Position numbers and translations under genes: made by a program. From positions 682,001-746,000 of the forward strand of contig NC_031479.1 of the NCBI RefSeq assembly GCF_000006565.2: a stretch of DNA of 64,000 nucleotides. The letters are read 5' to 3'. This DNA is from Toxoplasma gondii ME49 (taxonomy: Eukaryota; Apicomplexa; Conoidasida; Eucoccidiorida; Sarcocystidae). Numbering within the stretch: the stretch's first letter is position 1; each line of letters opens with the position of its first letter. This document shows positions 51,190 through 64,000 of this stretch, one piece after another. Below the pieces are notes generated by a model. It searched no databases and had not been told where the DNA came from. It worked only from the letters and a program-made list of their open reading frames with translations.

Positions 51190-52890
51190 TTCAGCTTCCG
51201 TTCGTGCAGTTCTCTAGCAGTAGCCGACTTGGACCACGCAGTTCATGCGCGCATTCGAAGAGTCCGCGAGAGAAACGAAGAGCGGCGGTCGAGCTCGGAC
51301 TGGCGGCTTTCGAAATTCAGGAGCAGGCACACCTGGAGCGGCAGCCAGCTACGGTGCGGAATGCGTCCCCGGAAAGAACGGCAGTGACTTCTGCGAGCGA
51401 TTTGCTGCTGTGAACGCGGAAGGTGGAAGGCCAGTCACCTCTTCCGAGGTAAGGGAAGACGACAAGTGTTTGAAAAGAGAAGACAGAGTTTGACTCGACT
51501 ACGAGGAACGCCCGGAACATCGACACAGCGTACGCGCCGACGACCAGCGTGTACGGGCGACGAACGGGTACAAGGGTAGACGCGGTTTCCAGTGTCACAG
51601 CACGCCCCTGCGTGGTGAGGCGAATTCGATGGTTCAAGACACGAGACTGAGCCAGCAAACAAGGTGGGGAAATCCAAATTCGTCGATTTCTTTAGCGGAT
51701 CCCGCATCCCAAGTCAACGTCGTGCGACCTGTGGGGCAGAGTCGGCGAGAGTGCCAGGAGCGGGCGGTCTCTCGGGGAGGAGTGGAAAAAATGGGGAGAA
51801 CGGGAACAGAAAGAAAGATGGGGAAGACGCAAAGTTCGATCTGTTGCTCCGTCACGAGAAACTTCTGTCCTTCACCGTCCCTGCTCCATCGTTTGTCTGT
51901 TTCTGGTCTCCATGTGGCATGCCAAGCAATTAGCGAGCTCTCGCTTTTCTTTCGCTCTTCTCGCGCTTGCATGCACACCGGCACAGAGAGCATGGGAGCT
52001 GTGGCTCCCCTCGACACGCCAGGGCAGCGACTCCTGAGACAGACGGCGCCTTTTTCCAATTTCTTCGCTTTCTGGCCGCACATCGCCGAAGGTGACTTGA
52101 ACTGAGATCCGAGCTCGAACGCATCGACTCTTCTCTGCTGTTCCTTTTCGCTTCCTTCTGCAGAAAGCCGGATTTCCTGACTGCTCCGAGTGTCAAAGAT
52201 CACGCGCGGAGGAGACAGCCCAGGCTCAGCGTTGAGAGACAGCGCAGAGGCGACGGAGACGAGGCTTCCACCCGCGTGTCTTTGACCTGCTTAGATTTGC
52301 GGCTTTCGCTTCCTCGCCAAGCAGACCGCGAGGCTGAAAGGCGAGAAAAACAACAGGTGAATTACGCGTTCTACGGAGCTCGCGCAGCTGAGGACGTCAG
52401 TCCTCCCTCCGTCCAGTGGCGACGCATAACTCACGCTCTCACGACAAAATCTGCGCTCTGCATGCGGATTCCTGCCCGCGCCGAAACGTGATTTTCTCGC
52501 GCGTTTTCTGCTGAAAACTTGACACCTAGGCTTTCTTCGATCCATGCCTCGAAACGTACACTGGTGTCTCTTCCGCGGACGTTTCTTATCACCCAGTCTC
52601 CCCCCACGATCTGGCGAGGCCTCAGACAACTGGCGACAAGTCGCCTTCGCATCTCTCGTACGTCGAGAGAACGATTTTCCTCTTTACTGAACTCTCTCTC
52701 CCATACTCGGGCTCGTCCACCGTCTCCTTTGTCTCCTTCGCTCCTGCCTCCTTTGTCTCCGTGGCTCCCTTCTTTTCTCTCCTCTTCTCCCGCCTCTCTT
52801 CCTTCTCTTTCCTTTGCATCCTCTCCTTCGTCTCCTTCTCCTTCGTCTCCTTCTCCTCCGCGTCTGGCATCTTCGCTTTCTTCGTCTCGA
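51190..52890. other. Head-to-head promoter region of the helicase and the transporter
   Basis: This 1.7 kb separates two divergent start codons. No separate gene is supported. The transporter frame is open back to about 52519 and is C/T-rich there (Ser/Pro/Leu translation), so the upstream part is more likely a pyrimidine-rich 5' untranslated leader than protein. Confidence 0.5.
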
Positions 52891-53647
52891 ATGAGACCTC
52901 GCAGACTCTCTGGGGGGTGCGAAGCCCCCGAGTCTTTCTCCGGACCTCCCGAAGGTCCGGCGACGGCTGTTTCCGACGCGCCTTCATCTGTCTCTGCCTT
53001 GACGCGCTCGACTTCTGCTCCGCAGCGCGCCGACCTCTCTCGTTATCCTTCTTCGGCAGCGCGAGGCTCAAAGGACGATGGGCTGCGCGAGAGAAGACCG
53101 CGAGAGGCAGACACAAACGTCAGAGACGAACCTGCAGATTCCAAACACACATGGCCTGGCAGCGAAGGCGCCGATGCCGGGGCGGAAGCGCGAGGCGCCG
53201 TCTGCCCGTCGCCTGTGGCTGCATACAGAAAGAGGCACAGCCGGAGCAGCGACAGAGGCCACAAGACACTCGCCGGGACAGACGGACAAACCAAAGAAAT
53301 GGCGAAAACGAGACGCAGCTTCTTCCTGAGTTTCCTCGATCGAGAAGGCGAGGAGCCGCTCCACATCAACGTCTATCTCATGTACGTTCTTTTTCTACAC
53401 CAGCTGTCGCTCGACGGGGGTTCTCTCTTGCTCGGTTGTATGTACACCTCACTGGGGCTTTGCACCGGTGGTCTCCTTCAGTGATTCGCTTCTTCTCCTA
53501 CATGTCAAATGGTCCGCGACCATGCTGGCAGATATAAAAGTGGAGAACTATGTAAGCAGAGAGAGATGTAAATGATCGACAGAGAAGTATACGCATGGCT
53601 GAATACATCTAAAGAGATAGTGATGCGTGCATATGTCTATATATCAA

Positions 53648-53693
<46 letters not shown>

Positions 53694-56691
53694 TATATAG
53701 ATATATATAAATATATGTGTAAGTATATGTAAAAATATATATGTGCGTAGGTATGTACATATGTGTAAGCACACGGCAGACTCTGCGAAAGAGAGAGGAC
53801 GACAGCTACAGAATCTGTTTTAAGGCATCGCGTCATTTCGACTGGATGCATTTCAGGTTTCAGGGTGTGTTGGATTCTGTTTTTCGCTGTTTCCCTTTCT
53901 TCTCTGTCCTTCAGAAGGTTGAACTTTTTCAAGAGAGGCTGGAATCAATACTGTAGAGACTTTTCACGTTTTCGCAGGCACATGCTTAGAAGCAGCTGCT
54001 ACTCTCTACGTGGTGAAGCTGGATCTCTGTAGAAACAGTCGACTCATGTATGTGTGTTCGCGTGGACGTTTGTACGCGTACACCTGCCATGTGTGTATAC
54101 GTAAGCTTCCGTGTGTCTCTCGCCGCAGCTTCCCTGTTCAGCCCAAACATTTTCCTCGATCTTCTTTGTCTTTTGCCTTTCCTTTCTTGGCGCAGGCTCT
54201 ACTTCCGTGTGGTGAACTCCATTTCCTATGCCGCGAGAGCCGCTGCGATCTTCGACGCTTATCTGCACATGCGATTCGGCGGCAATCGAGCTGTAAGGAA
54301 CCCCGGGATATTCTACTTCTCCATCCTCTCACGGATCCTTCCGCTTATGTGTGTGTGTGTGTGCATGCATTTGCGGAGTATGCATGCGGGTACTGGTCTG
54401 CATGTGCAGGGTCGCATCAGTCGCATGTACAGAGCATGCGTAGTTGTCTGTCTGTGGATGCAAATATGCGTGTGTCTGCACCACTTACAGAGTACAGCAG
54501 TATACGTATGTAGCGTTTATATGCAACGCGGATGTACATCCAGCGACAGCTACACTCATACATATGCATATATATATATATATATATATATATTTATGCA
54601 TATGTATGCTTATACGTATGGGATTTGGAGGCTTGTTTTTTGTAGAGACGCTTTTGTTTCTTTCTTTTTCGACTCAGATTGGAACGCTTGTCTCCTTCAG
54701 TGGCCTCGTGACGATTGTCGTGGCGCCTCTGGCAGGCGTGGCGGCTGATCGCTTCAAGTCGCGGCGATGTTTCTTTCTCCGTTGTTCTGCTCTCTTCGGC
54801 TTTGCATGCATCTGTAAGAAAACCTGGAGAGTGAAAAGGAAAGGACCTTTGGGTCCTTTCAGAATCACTTTCCGTTGCTGAAAGGGACGGAAAACTCGCA
54901 AACCGACACGCGGAACAACCTTCTTTCTCCCGCACCTCTCCTTCTTCGACCTTTTCAAGAGAACTTTCATGGACGAAGAAGAGAGCAGTCAACCTCCCCG
55001 TGTTCTCGGTCCATTCTGGGAGGGCCCTGCAAAGGCCTTTAAGCCGAGTCTTTCATTTGTTTTTCTAATTTGTCACAGCAACCTTCGCAGCAGTGAATGT
55101 ATCTTTCACAGAGTACCATTATGTGAGTTTCCCTTTCAAAGATCAGCAGCAAATTTGAATTTGTCTCACAGTGACGTGCTCAGAGGAACGCGGAACTTCT
55201 CCGAAAGGGAGCGCGTCAGTGTCAACGCAGCAGAGACCGGCAGGGCCGAGGGTGTTTTAGAAAGACGTTGTTCTACAGTTCCATTTCCGTCTGTATATTT
55301 ATATATGAATCTACGGACAAGTTCCTTAGCTTTAGTTCCACATGATAAATGTAGATGAACTTATACATTGTCATATCTACACATAAATATACAGTGTGAC
55401 AGACTCCAACATCTACAAAAAAACACGTGTATATAAACACATAGTATGTGTACACAAAGCTATAAGCTTTTGTGCGCTTACATAAGAGCACGCGTCCCTG
55501 TTTTGAAGGATAAGTGACAGTTCGTGGTTTCGAAAGAGCCTGGGTCCTCTACAGAAGGGCAGCCCTCCCCCATCAGGTGAATTGTCGAACGAGCACTCCT
55601 CTACAGTTTTTGTCGAAAATCGAATTCGCATGTTTGGGTTTCGATCGAGGTTTGCTGTTTCTCAGTCCCGCTGTTTTCTCGTTTCTCTTCGGTGAGTTGT
55701 TGCTGATCGTGTTCTCAGAGTTTCGTTGGCACGTCGGGACTCTGGTAATGCATGCAGAACGACTGGTCTTCTGTCCTCCGTGTTCCCTCTGCCTGCGCCG
55801 CAGACGTGAACTGGCTAGCTGTGAGCGGCGACAACTTTTCTCTCTTCATTCTCAACACCTTCATGTGGAAGGCCTGGTGGGAGTTCGTCACCGTCTGCAC
55901 AGAGGCGCTCTTCAACGACTGCATTCCTCCCGGTAAGCGCGAGGTTGCCGGAGAACCTTCGGGAAAGGAGCATACGGAGACAGCGGCGAGGGCGAGACAG
56001 AAGAAGAGACTAGAGCAAAAGGAGAAGCTGAGAGAAGCAGATGTTGAGGAGAAGGAGAAGGTGAAAAGGCGGAAGCAGGCGAAAGGGGAGCAGAGGGTCA
56101 GACGACAGAAAAAAGAGAGAAACGCGATAAGGCTGAACAAGAGAAAGGAGAGAAGGAGAGTCATATCGGTGCTGCTTCGTCCTCATTGTATGTGAAGCCT
56201 CCCTCGGTTTTTGGGCCTGTTTTCTCTTCCGTGTTTTTGGTTCAATGTTCATTTCAGTGTTTATTTTACCTTCTTCCAGGAAGACGAAGCGAGCTGTATG
56301 TGTATCGACGAATCGCAGCAACTCTCGCAAACGGCGTCGGACCTCTTTTCTCTCTGGCGGTGTTTCTTCTCGAAGGCAATGCGTGGAGTCTCCCAGTGCT
56401 TCACAGCGTCCTCCATGTCGGGCTCATTCTCACAGTGCCTCAGGTTCGCTTCTATTTCCTTTCACCTTTCGGCCGTTTTTTCTGCATTCCCTCTCTCTGC
56501 CTGCTCTGCTCCAACTCGCTTCCTCTTCTCTGTCTTCATTAAGGTCGTCAACTCTCGCCTCTCAGATACAATCTTATCTCCTACTTCGCTCGTCCATCTG
56601 TCTGATGCACATACGTACACGTGTATAAGGGTATATTATATATGTATATATATGTATGTTTATCTATCTGAAGATGCTGACATGGAAGCAT

Positions 56692-56729
<38 letters not shown>

Positions 56730-59700
56730 GTCTGTATATGTTTATATATGGAAGTACATTGGTATGTGGGTGTGCATACGGATACATATCGATACGTAGA
56801 TATGGAAATATATGTATGTGTATGTATATGTGTACGGACATTTCGGATATAAGGAAAGTGCGTTTTTGCGTTTCCGCTTTTTAACGAGCCTCTTATGTGT
56901 CGATGCATGCAGTTATTCCTCGCTCTAGGTGCGGACAATGAGTGTCTGACGATCACGAGAGTAAATCCTGATTTTCTCGTCGCTTTTCTCTAGAGTTGTT
57001 CGTGCTCGTCAAGTTCCGTGGAACACTTCCGCTCGAGCCGTCTGCTGTGCACGTGAGTGGCCGTTCTGTGAGGGCAGGTCCGTAGTCCCGCCTCGCTTGG
57101 TAGGTAGATCTCTTTGTTGACGGAGCCGAGTTCCTGTCTCTCTTCGCAGAGATTCAGTCGCTCTGCTCTCGTTCTGTTCGCCTTCCTGCCTGTCCTCAGA
57201 TGGTGCTGCTGTGGGTGTGGCGGGATGTACCTTCTGGTCTCTCGGAGTGCATGCATCTGCGCGGGAAGGAAGAGCAGCAAGACTTTGTCTCGGAGGACGG
57301 AGGTCGAGGCCGCGAGGAGCGCGAGGCGCCGGCGTCCAGAACGTCACCAGCGAATTCCACTGTGCTGCAGCGCAGGCAGGGAGCTCGACGCTCGAAAGAG
57401 GCAAACAGGCAAGAGGCCTGCCGCCGAGCAGCTGTGCCCTGGCTCGTGTTTGTCTCGCATTTCGTCACGTTTTGTGGAGCAGGTGAGAGGCGAGGACAGG
57501 CCAGGCGGGAGCGAGACTCGAGGGCAGTGGGGGGGGGCTGCGAGCTCTGGACGCGAAAGAGCGGACTCTCGACGGGTTGCGGGGAAACGCGAGCTCTTTT
57601 CCTGGGAGGGTAAAGACGCCCTTTTGTGAGGTCTGGAAGGTTCAGGAGAGCTGTCAAAGGCCTGTTCACCTCAGGTGTCAAAAAACGCATCGACAACGAC
57701 TTGCTCTTTGAAAACGGAACTATATCATTCTGGTGGAATTACGCGCACAGAAGTGACATGCCGAGTTCCTCCGCGAGCTCCTGTTGAAAACAGGGTCTCT
57801 CTCTTCTCTCTCGCTTATAACCGGCTCCTCTGGCCTCCGTCTCTTGTGATCTCTGCCGACCGGCCTTCTCGCCTGCTTTCTCGTTTTTTCTGTCTCGATC
57901 GCTGCGCGTTTCCACTGCGTCCTTCGCTTTCTCGGTGTGTGGTTTATCTTTCGCTTACTCGTCATCCTACGTCGCTTTCGCTCCTTTGCCGTCCGCTCGC
58001 TGTCCACACTCCTTCGCCTTATGTCAGAAGTTGTCGGAAGCTGCCGGGTATTCGTTCTGTTGGCAAAATGGGAGTCGGAAGTCAGAACGACGGCGCGAAC
58101 TGTAAAACGAGCTCCCGGCCTTCGAAGACTGTGATTCGTGCGTATCGTGACCCGGGACAGTTCAGGCGACAGAACGCGCAGCGGACAGATCCTGGAGGAC
58201 TGGAAATGCGATGGAAAACGACGTCCACCTGTTGAGATTCGTCCGTTTCACTCAGGAGTGATCATGCAGTATTTCCCTCTGTGTCTCTTGTGTGTCCCAG
58301 GAATGACAGTGAAGTATTTTCCTTTGTTTTTTAAGTCGGAGTACCAGTTCCAGCCTACGCAGACGTGTCTGCTCTCCTCTGTCTACACACTGTTCATCGC
58401 CTTCTTCACGTACGGTAGGTGGTTTTCTGTTTTGTTCTCAAAGCCCGATGCAGCTACCTCTCGCTGTTGAGCATCTCCGAACGTGTCTTTGCTGTAGAAG
58501 GTCAAGCGGTAAGGAGTTGCTGGGATTGCTCTGAGAGACAACACACAGTGGAACCCGCCGACAAAGGGCATGTAAGGCTGTAAAGGGTTCCGAGCAGCTC
58601 TTCCCCCATGTGTCGTTCCGTTTAAGCCATGTTAACTACAGTGGTAAAGACTGTAGCACCACAGCTATTCGTTCCCGAGGTCCCCCTGTCCTCGTCGTTC
58701 GGCTTCCCGGTGTCGTGACGGAGTGGCTGCTTCTCTCCGGGTCTTCTTCGTGTGTTCGTGTGTGTACACGCGGCGCGCGCGTGTCAAGAGGTCGGCGGTC
58801 ACGGAGTCACACGCACCCCCTGAAATCTGGGCGTTTTGTAGATGAAAGAACATTTACTCTTTCCGGGTTAGTTCCTGATGTGTTTGTAAAGTCTTTGTCT
58901 GCGCTGCCTTTACTTCTTGCCGGAAATCTGGGATTCCGTGTGATTCCGCGTTCAGTTATTCAACATTTCGCTGCCTATCTCGGCCGTCCCCAGGCGTCTC
59001 TTCTCTTTACTGGCTTAGGCATTTGGTGAGCTGCTTTGAGCGGTACACGGAGGAACCTCAAACGGATCTACTCACTGTAGCCCGCACCGCACATGATATC
59101 ATCTACTCTACAAAATCATATATATATATATATATATATATGTCAGCATGTTTGCGTATATTATACGTATGTATGTACATCTACATATATACGTGTATGT
59201 CGCTAGCTCGATGATGTTGCTTTGACTATCGTGTTGTGAGTGTGTCATTTTTCCAAATTGGTTGTGTTAGATCGCTAAAAGGCTTGGTGGTATTCTTCTG
59301 ACTAGTTCAGCAGTACATTGTCGACTTGTAGATCCGTGCTCACTCTCTGACCGATGTCTCTGTTTCCTAAGTGTTTCTCTCACGGTTTTATCTTTTACAG
59401 CTGCCTCTTTCTGCTCTCCGCCTTCCATTACCTGCCTCTTGTCATCGTCTTCTACCTCTTCAGGTACTCTTAAAGAGCGAGATCGGGAAGTCTGTGTTAC
59501 TCGGATCTTTCCACTGATGTGGACTTTGCTGCACGCGTGTGTGTTTACTCTCTCCCAAGACGTGTGCATACACAGTAAAACAAGAGACTTCCAGCTTTCG
59601 ATAAAGTTCGATTCTCTGGCGAGTACTCAGATAACTAGTATTCGGTTCGGTTTCCTGACCAGTCGATGCACAGTCGCCTGGCGTGTGTCCACATTTCTGC

Positions 59701-61546
59701 CCCCGCATCTCCAGTTGATGTTTTCTTCACTTCGCCCTTCAGTTCAGCTGCCAGCTGAGTGTCTCTCCAGCCTAGTGGAGTTGAGAAAAAACGAACTGGT
59801 CGAGTGGGGAAAATACTTGTGACCTGTATGTCTACGCTGTCCGTACACGTAACCCCACCTCTCGTAGGCACACACCTAGACATCCACAACTTGCATATAT
59901 ATATATATATATATATATACGCATATACGCATACATTTGTATATCTGTATGTGTGTGTACATATGCATATTTATGTGTCTATATACATATGATTGGTTTG
60001 AGAGTCGAGGAGCTTTGAAGAGGCACACGAGTGTATTGTATCTCCCATGTCGGGGGAGAGCCTCGGACCGGAGGTTGTCCTGGCTTTGTTTCTTTCTTGT
60101 AATGCGTTCGTGTGCATCTTCTTTCGTGTAAGCCTTTCTTTTGTGTTTCTTGTGGGAATATCTTTTCTCTTAGAGGCGCCCTGCAAAACGCGTCGACTCC
60201 GATTGATCGGTCTTTGTTGATGGATTTCATCGACTCTAAACACGTCGGGAAGTGGAGTGCGATGCAGTCTGTGGCCACGATGACGTGGTCTCTCTCAGCT
60301 CTAGTCGGCGGCTACATTGCTGACCGTGTCTCCTACAGGCAGACGTTTGTGATCACAGGCAAGTGCGAAGAGGAATCGCGCAGAAACGCATGCAGTCGGA
60401 ATTCTGAGGAGCGTCCACGAGAGAAGACGCCAAGACCAGCAGAAATAACCAACGTCCTATCGCAGGATGTCAAATCCCGGCACTTGTAGCTGTCTCGAGC
60501 AGCCCAGGGGGGTTCGCTCTGACACAGTTTTCAGGCATATCTTGCGGTCCCGTATCTCAGCTTCGGGGAATTTCCAGTCAGGAGACACAGGGGAGGAAGG
60601 GGGGAAATTGATTTTGGAGTGACTGGTAGAGCTGAGTGCGTGCAGTGTAGAATCGTTTTTGTCAAACGAAGATGTGTGTACGCGTTCTTCATTTGAGCAT
60701 TTGAATTGAACTAGACAGCGGTAAACAGTGTAATATTGATCCTGGACTATTTTGATAGAAACAGCTTCTACAAATCGGAGAAAGGCTGCGTCTTTCCAGC
60801 TTAGAAAGAGCCACGCGAATCAGTCGTTGCATGCGTCGCCATCGGATTAAACGCCACTGTAGGTTGTGGCGACAAATAAATCGAATGAATAGTGGGAAGA
60901 AGGTCGGAGGTAAACAAAGGCAGAACAAGAAAGGGTTGAAGAGTATAACTCCAGTGAACGTGTTTCGTGATCTTGTAATCTTGTTCGAATCAACTGCATG
61001 GCAAGAAAGCATCCAGATTACCCATTCGCTCTGTGTTCTGGTTGTCAGTGATATTCGGTCGATGCATGTGCCGGCGGCTGAGAGATCCATAGTGAAGACG
61101 CGTTTGTATCGTGGTATTTCAGCCGAGGAAAGGGAGGAGGAAGCTTGTTGATTCCTTTCTCTCTCGCAGATATTTTGGTTTTTCGAGGCGCACAAAAATT
61201 CGCAATTATGTGATATATGTTGTCAAATGCGGTAGGACTGAGTTCGAGCGACGACCTGCACGTGTCCGGTTTCCAGTGTCTCTGCAGGTTCTGCTCTCAC
61301 ATGGAGGCTGTCGGTATTTCCGCGCCGTTATCCAACTGCCTTTTGTCCCGTTTTTTATGTTGATCAGGGTGCGTGTACATCCTGGCGGAACTGATTTACC
61401 TCCCTCTACTTTGGCTGGTACCAGCCCACCTGGACTCGGCGAGAAATCGCCCTCTTGCCAAGAGAAAAGCTAAGAGCGTGGAGAGGCTGGAGGCCGAGAA
61501 ACTCGAGATCGAGGTGTCCGATGGAGAGGCAAACTGCCCTGCCTAG
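52891..61546 (+). CDS. Major facilitator superfamily transporter, 682 aa, 13 exons
   Basis: Exons: 52891-53381, 54196-54292, 54678-54813, 55079-55122, 55758-55932, 56280-56443, 56996-57052, 57200-57482, 58301-58414, 58994-59025, 59372-59463, 60174-60358, 61368-61546. The total is a multiple of three with no internal stop. The long polar N-terminus starts at the ATG at 52891; a shorter start at 53299 (GAAATGGCG) has better context. After it come membrane helices and the MFS loop motif GVAADRFKSRR following helix 2 (exon 3). The central cytosolic loop in exon 8 is Arg/Glu-rich. Exon 12 carries RGALQNASTPIDRSLLMDF and the tWSLSALVGGYIADR segment, seen in a broad eukaryotic MFS group of unknown substrate. 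The C-terminus ends in a charged tail (KRKAKSVERLEAEKLEIEVS). The acceptor of exon 11 is the least sure. The intron after exon 12 uses a GC donor. Substrate and membrane location cannot be told from sequence. Confidence 0.85.
53651..53690. repeat. TA microsatellite in the transporter's first intron
   Basis: An uninterrupted run of about 20 AT units, the longest in the window, is followed by TATATAGA/TATATGTA variants to about 53760. Confidence 0.95.
54569..56722. repeat. TA microsatellites in transporter introns (54569-54593, 56695-56722)
   Basis: The first TA run lies just upstream of exon 3. The second lies in the intron after exon 6 and is embedded in about 200 bases of TATG/TACA/TATC-rich sequence (56630-56850). 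Both are outside coding exons. Confidence 0.9.
59119..59919. repeat. TA microsatellites in transporter introns (59119-59141, 59895-59919)
   Basis: Two pure TA runs of about 23-25 bases flank exon 11. Degenerate TATG/TACA sequence follows each. Confidence 0.9.
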
Positions 61547-64000
61547 GTTCTTTCTTGAAACATGCTGCTTTCTGTCAGCTAGAGGAACCTTTGCGAAAGT
61601 GCAGAGCGTAAAAAGAACCTGAGAGCTCGCAGGCGGGGACAGTGTTGCGCAGTGTGGCATGCAGTGGGGAAGAACACAACAAAGGCAGAACTCCCAGATA
61701 CCCAGGGCTGGGCGCTGTGAATGCGAGACTCCTCGAGAGGCATGCGTTTTCGTCTCGCGGATTCTGTGTATACAGAGACAAGCGATCAGAAAACTTGTGG
61801 AAAGCTAGTAGAGGGAGAAGGAAAATGGAGACAAAACAGTTGGAAGCAAGAGGTTAAGCGAAGTAAACAAGGCAGAAGTTAGGTGTGTGGCAGTGGAAAG
61901 ACGTGTTAGAAAACCCGCATCAGGATGAGAAGGCGAAAGTAGAAAGAAATGGCGACGAAAGTGGTGCGATGTCGCTATTGAAACTCCCCAGTCAGTGGCG
62001 AATTTTGTGAATTGATGTTGCACCTGAAACTTCAGAATTTGGCCTACAGCCTTGGTTTCTTTTGAAAAAAACAACTCGGCTGGTCTAGGCACCCGCCTAG
62101 TTTCTTCTGGAAAACGCTTAGCCCGCTGTAACACAAAGCGTGAAATGAAGACGTTCGGGGTTCGTGATTCGATGTCTGTGGGTTTTTTTCCCGTCAAACG
62201 AACGCCAGGGAAACAGGTTGTGTGTGTCCGATCGAAACGTGCATGATCTGATTTCTAGAGAGCTGCAAACAATCGGACTGCATCGCTTCGCAGGAATGTT
62301 TGCGTCAGCTGAAACTCGAGAAACGTTTGGCTTGCCCATGGGGAAGAGCTTTTATTCTAAGTGAGATACGTGGCCCCGCTTGTGCCTGGACTCAGGAACT
62401 GGAAACAGGCATGGCAGGTGGGATGTTCTCCCAGAACTACCTTTTCTCGATAAAAAAACAGGTAGCAGAGCACTCGGTGTGCTCAGGCGACCATTGCATT
62501 CCGATGTGAAGCCGTCTCATTTCCGCGTGAAGGCCCGAATAGTCTGTTCTAGGCAAATGAGATTTCCAATGCCAACGACAAAGCAATGGATTGGATACCC
62601 AGGGAGCTGTGCTCCCATTAGTAAGAATTGTAAGTCACCGCGCGCGCGGTGCCAATCAGCTAGCGACTGACGCTGGACTTCCTGTTACGCGTTTGTAATG
62701 GGTTCGTCGGCTAATCTGTTGATGTTCCGAGCAGAAAAAGCCGCCGTCTATATGTTACTGCACCGGGCAGGGATTATATACTATACGTCTACAATGGTAT
62801 TAGCAGTATCTAGTGTTGATGTACAACAGACGCTCTCCTTGTTGGGGGCTGCAAAGGCAAACAACAGTTTCGTGTCTCTGCGTGTACTCTGCTCAACGAG
62901 ATCTAAAGAGGTGGTCGTACGTGCGAAAACTGCAAAAGCAGAAATTAACGGTTGCGATGTCAACTAGGGGTCCAGCGGCTCCCTGTCGGGACTCACGACA
63001 TCAGGAGGATAGTGTTTTTGAACTACTGTTTTGACGAGCAAGAGCTTCTGACACTCTACTGCCTGCCGTAAACTCTCGTCACCTTGTCTTCGTGGCTCTC
63101 GAGTTGCACTGTACATCTGGTGTAGTCGCAGTGTCAAGCTCAGACTATACCAAGCTCTTTCAACGCCTGGTATTTGGCTGCCTCTTGAGGGGTGTCGTGG
63201 TTATCTTGCCTGGGCTCGCACCAATAGCACCAGCGTCTAATCCTCCCCTCGTGTCTGATAACACATCATTCCAAAGGATGTGTGCTCGCATCACGTGTAT
63301 TTATTGCAGACCATTCACATCTGAAATCACAGGTTTCGATCATACAGCTGTCGGTACATGGCGATTGCGGATGATTAAACCAGCACAAGAGACCACTTGG
63401 ATGCCTGCGATACATGATTCATTTCGGGATTTCTCGAGACAGGGTTGTTCCCAGCTGCTTTCGTCCTCTGCATAGACGCAGCCACCACACCGACTTCTTT
63501 CACCTGGCGGTTCATTGCTCTGTTGTTAGCTTCTGTTCAGGGTAATCTGAGGTATTCCACCACCTAAACAGTGGCTCTCAGAGCTGAATACAAACACTCA
63601 CCACGATTCAGCAGCTAGCAAGTCACACTGAACCAGATGGATGGATGATCAGCCAAACAAGACATCTCTCTTTCGCCGCGTTCGGGTCTGCCTAAATGAC
63701 TGTGCTGCATATGGGAACCGTCGAGACCATGGGGTCAACAAACACGGAGAGGCGGACATTCTTGGACACGCGCGCGGCGATTCTGTTCAGTTTTCACTGT
63801 GAGGTTGACAGCCGGCGAATGGAGAAACATCACTGTCTTCTTGTGGGTGGCAAGTGCGACGCGCCGCTATTCTGACTTCGTCTCTACTGGCGCCAAGAAG
63901 CAGGCGCTGGCTGGTGTGCTAGCTAGAACCGTGGCCGTGTCTCGTGATTTCGGCTGCATTCCAGGCAGTCTTAGGGCCGGCCGCGCAGCGGGTAGTCGAA
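61547..64000. other. 3' flank of the transporter gene, no supportable gene
   Basis: This 2.4 kb has short open frames on both strands (for example 62052-62246 and 63092-63475, plus), but none with a recognisable domain, leader or consistent splice chain. An exon of a neighbouring gene beginning beyond the window could lie near the right end; I cannot identify one. Confidence 0.4.

Noticed and set aside
63092..63475. 127-codon plus-strand frame near the right end
   Set aside because: No domain, leader or splice-linked partner is visible, and the composition looks like random translation.
1..64000. CRISPR arrays, insertion sequences, rRNA or tRNA genes, phage or plasmid features
   Set aside because: None was seen. 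The window is eukaryotic nuclear DNA with spliceosomal introns, and no direct-repeat array, transposase or structured RNA gene was recognised by eye.

Overview
The window looks like nuclear DNA of a coccidian apicomplexan, most likely Toxoplasma gondii or a very close relative (Hammondia, Neospora). Signs are large intron-rich genes with short exons, GT-AG introns with pyrimidine-rich acceptors, TA and CTAT microsatellites inside introns, many TGCATGC words, an ApiAP2 transcription factor and a ferlin. From memory, an AP2 factor next to a ferlin matches the T. gondii chromosome XI neighbourhood of AP2XI-1 and FER1; this was not checked against a database.

Layout: (1) 1.4-4.6 kb, + strand: a single-exon ApiAP2 protein with one AP2 domain at its C-terminus. 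(2) 7.8-22.9 kb, - strand: a ferlin of about 1536 aa, which I could thread as 25 exons with an unbroken frame, from an N-terminal C2 domain to a C-terminal membrane anchor. Its 3' end faces the AP2 gene. (3) 26.3-38.0 kb, - strand: a gene I do not recognise. I threaded it as 27 mostly tiny exons encoding about 1428 aa, with a signal peptide and several hydrophobic segments. (4) 39.3-41.3 kb, + strand: a two-exon, 587-aa protein I do not recognise, with an N-terminal hydrophobic leader, divergent from gene 3. (5) 43.9-45.6 kb, + strand: a three-exon, seven-helix protein of the Bax-inhibitor-1/Lifeguard family. (6) 48.7-51.2 kb, - strand: a single-exon DEAD-box helicase of the DDX21/DDX50 (RNA helicase II/Gu) type with a C-terminal RGG tail. 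(7) 52.9-61.5 kb, + strand: a 13-exon major facilitator transporter of 682 aa, head-to-head with the helicase. The last 2.4 kb shows no supportable gene.

The genes do not form a pathway. Two themes stand out. Gene regulation and ribosome biogenesis are represented by the AP2 factor and the helicase. Membranes and secretion are represented by the ferlin, the two unrecognised proteins with leaders, the Lifeguard-like protein and the transporter. Ferlins in Toxoplasma act in calcium-linked release of apical secretory organelles, but nothing in this sequence ties the neighbouring leader-bearing proteins to that process.

The least explained part is about 26-43 kb. It holds the divergent pair of unrecognised genes, lacks the TA microsatellites that fill the ferlin and transporter introns, and contains a perfect 24-bp inverted repeat inside the last exon of the 27-exon gene. 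All exon models are hand-built from splice signals and frame continuity and need transcript confirmation.
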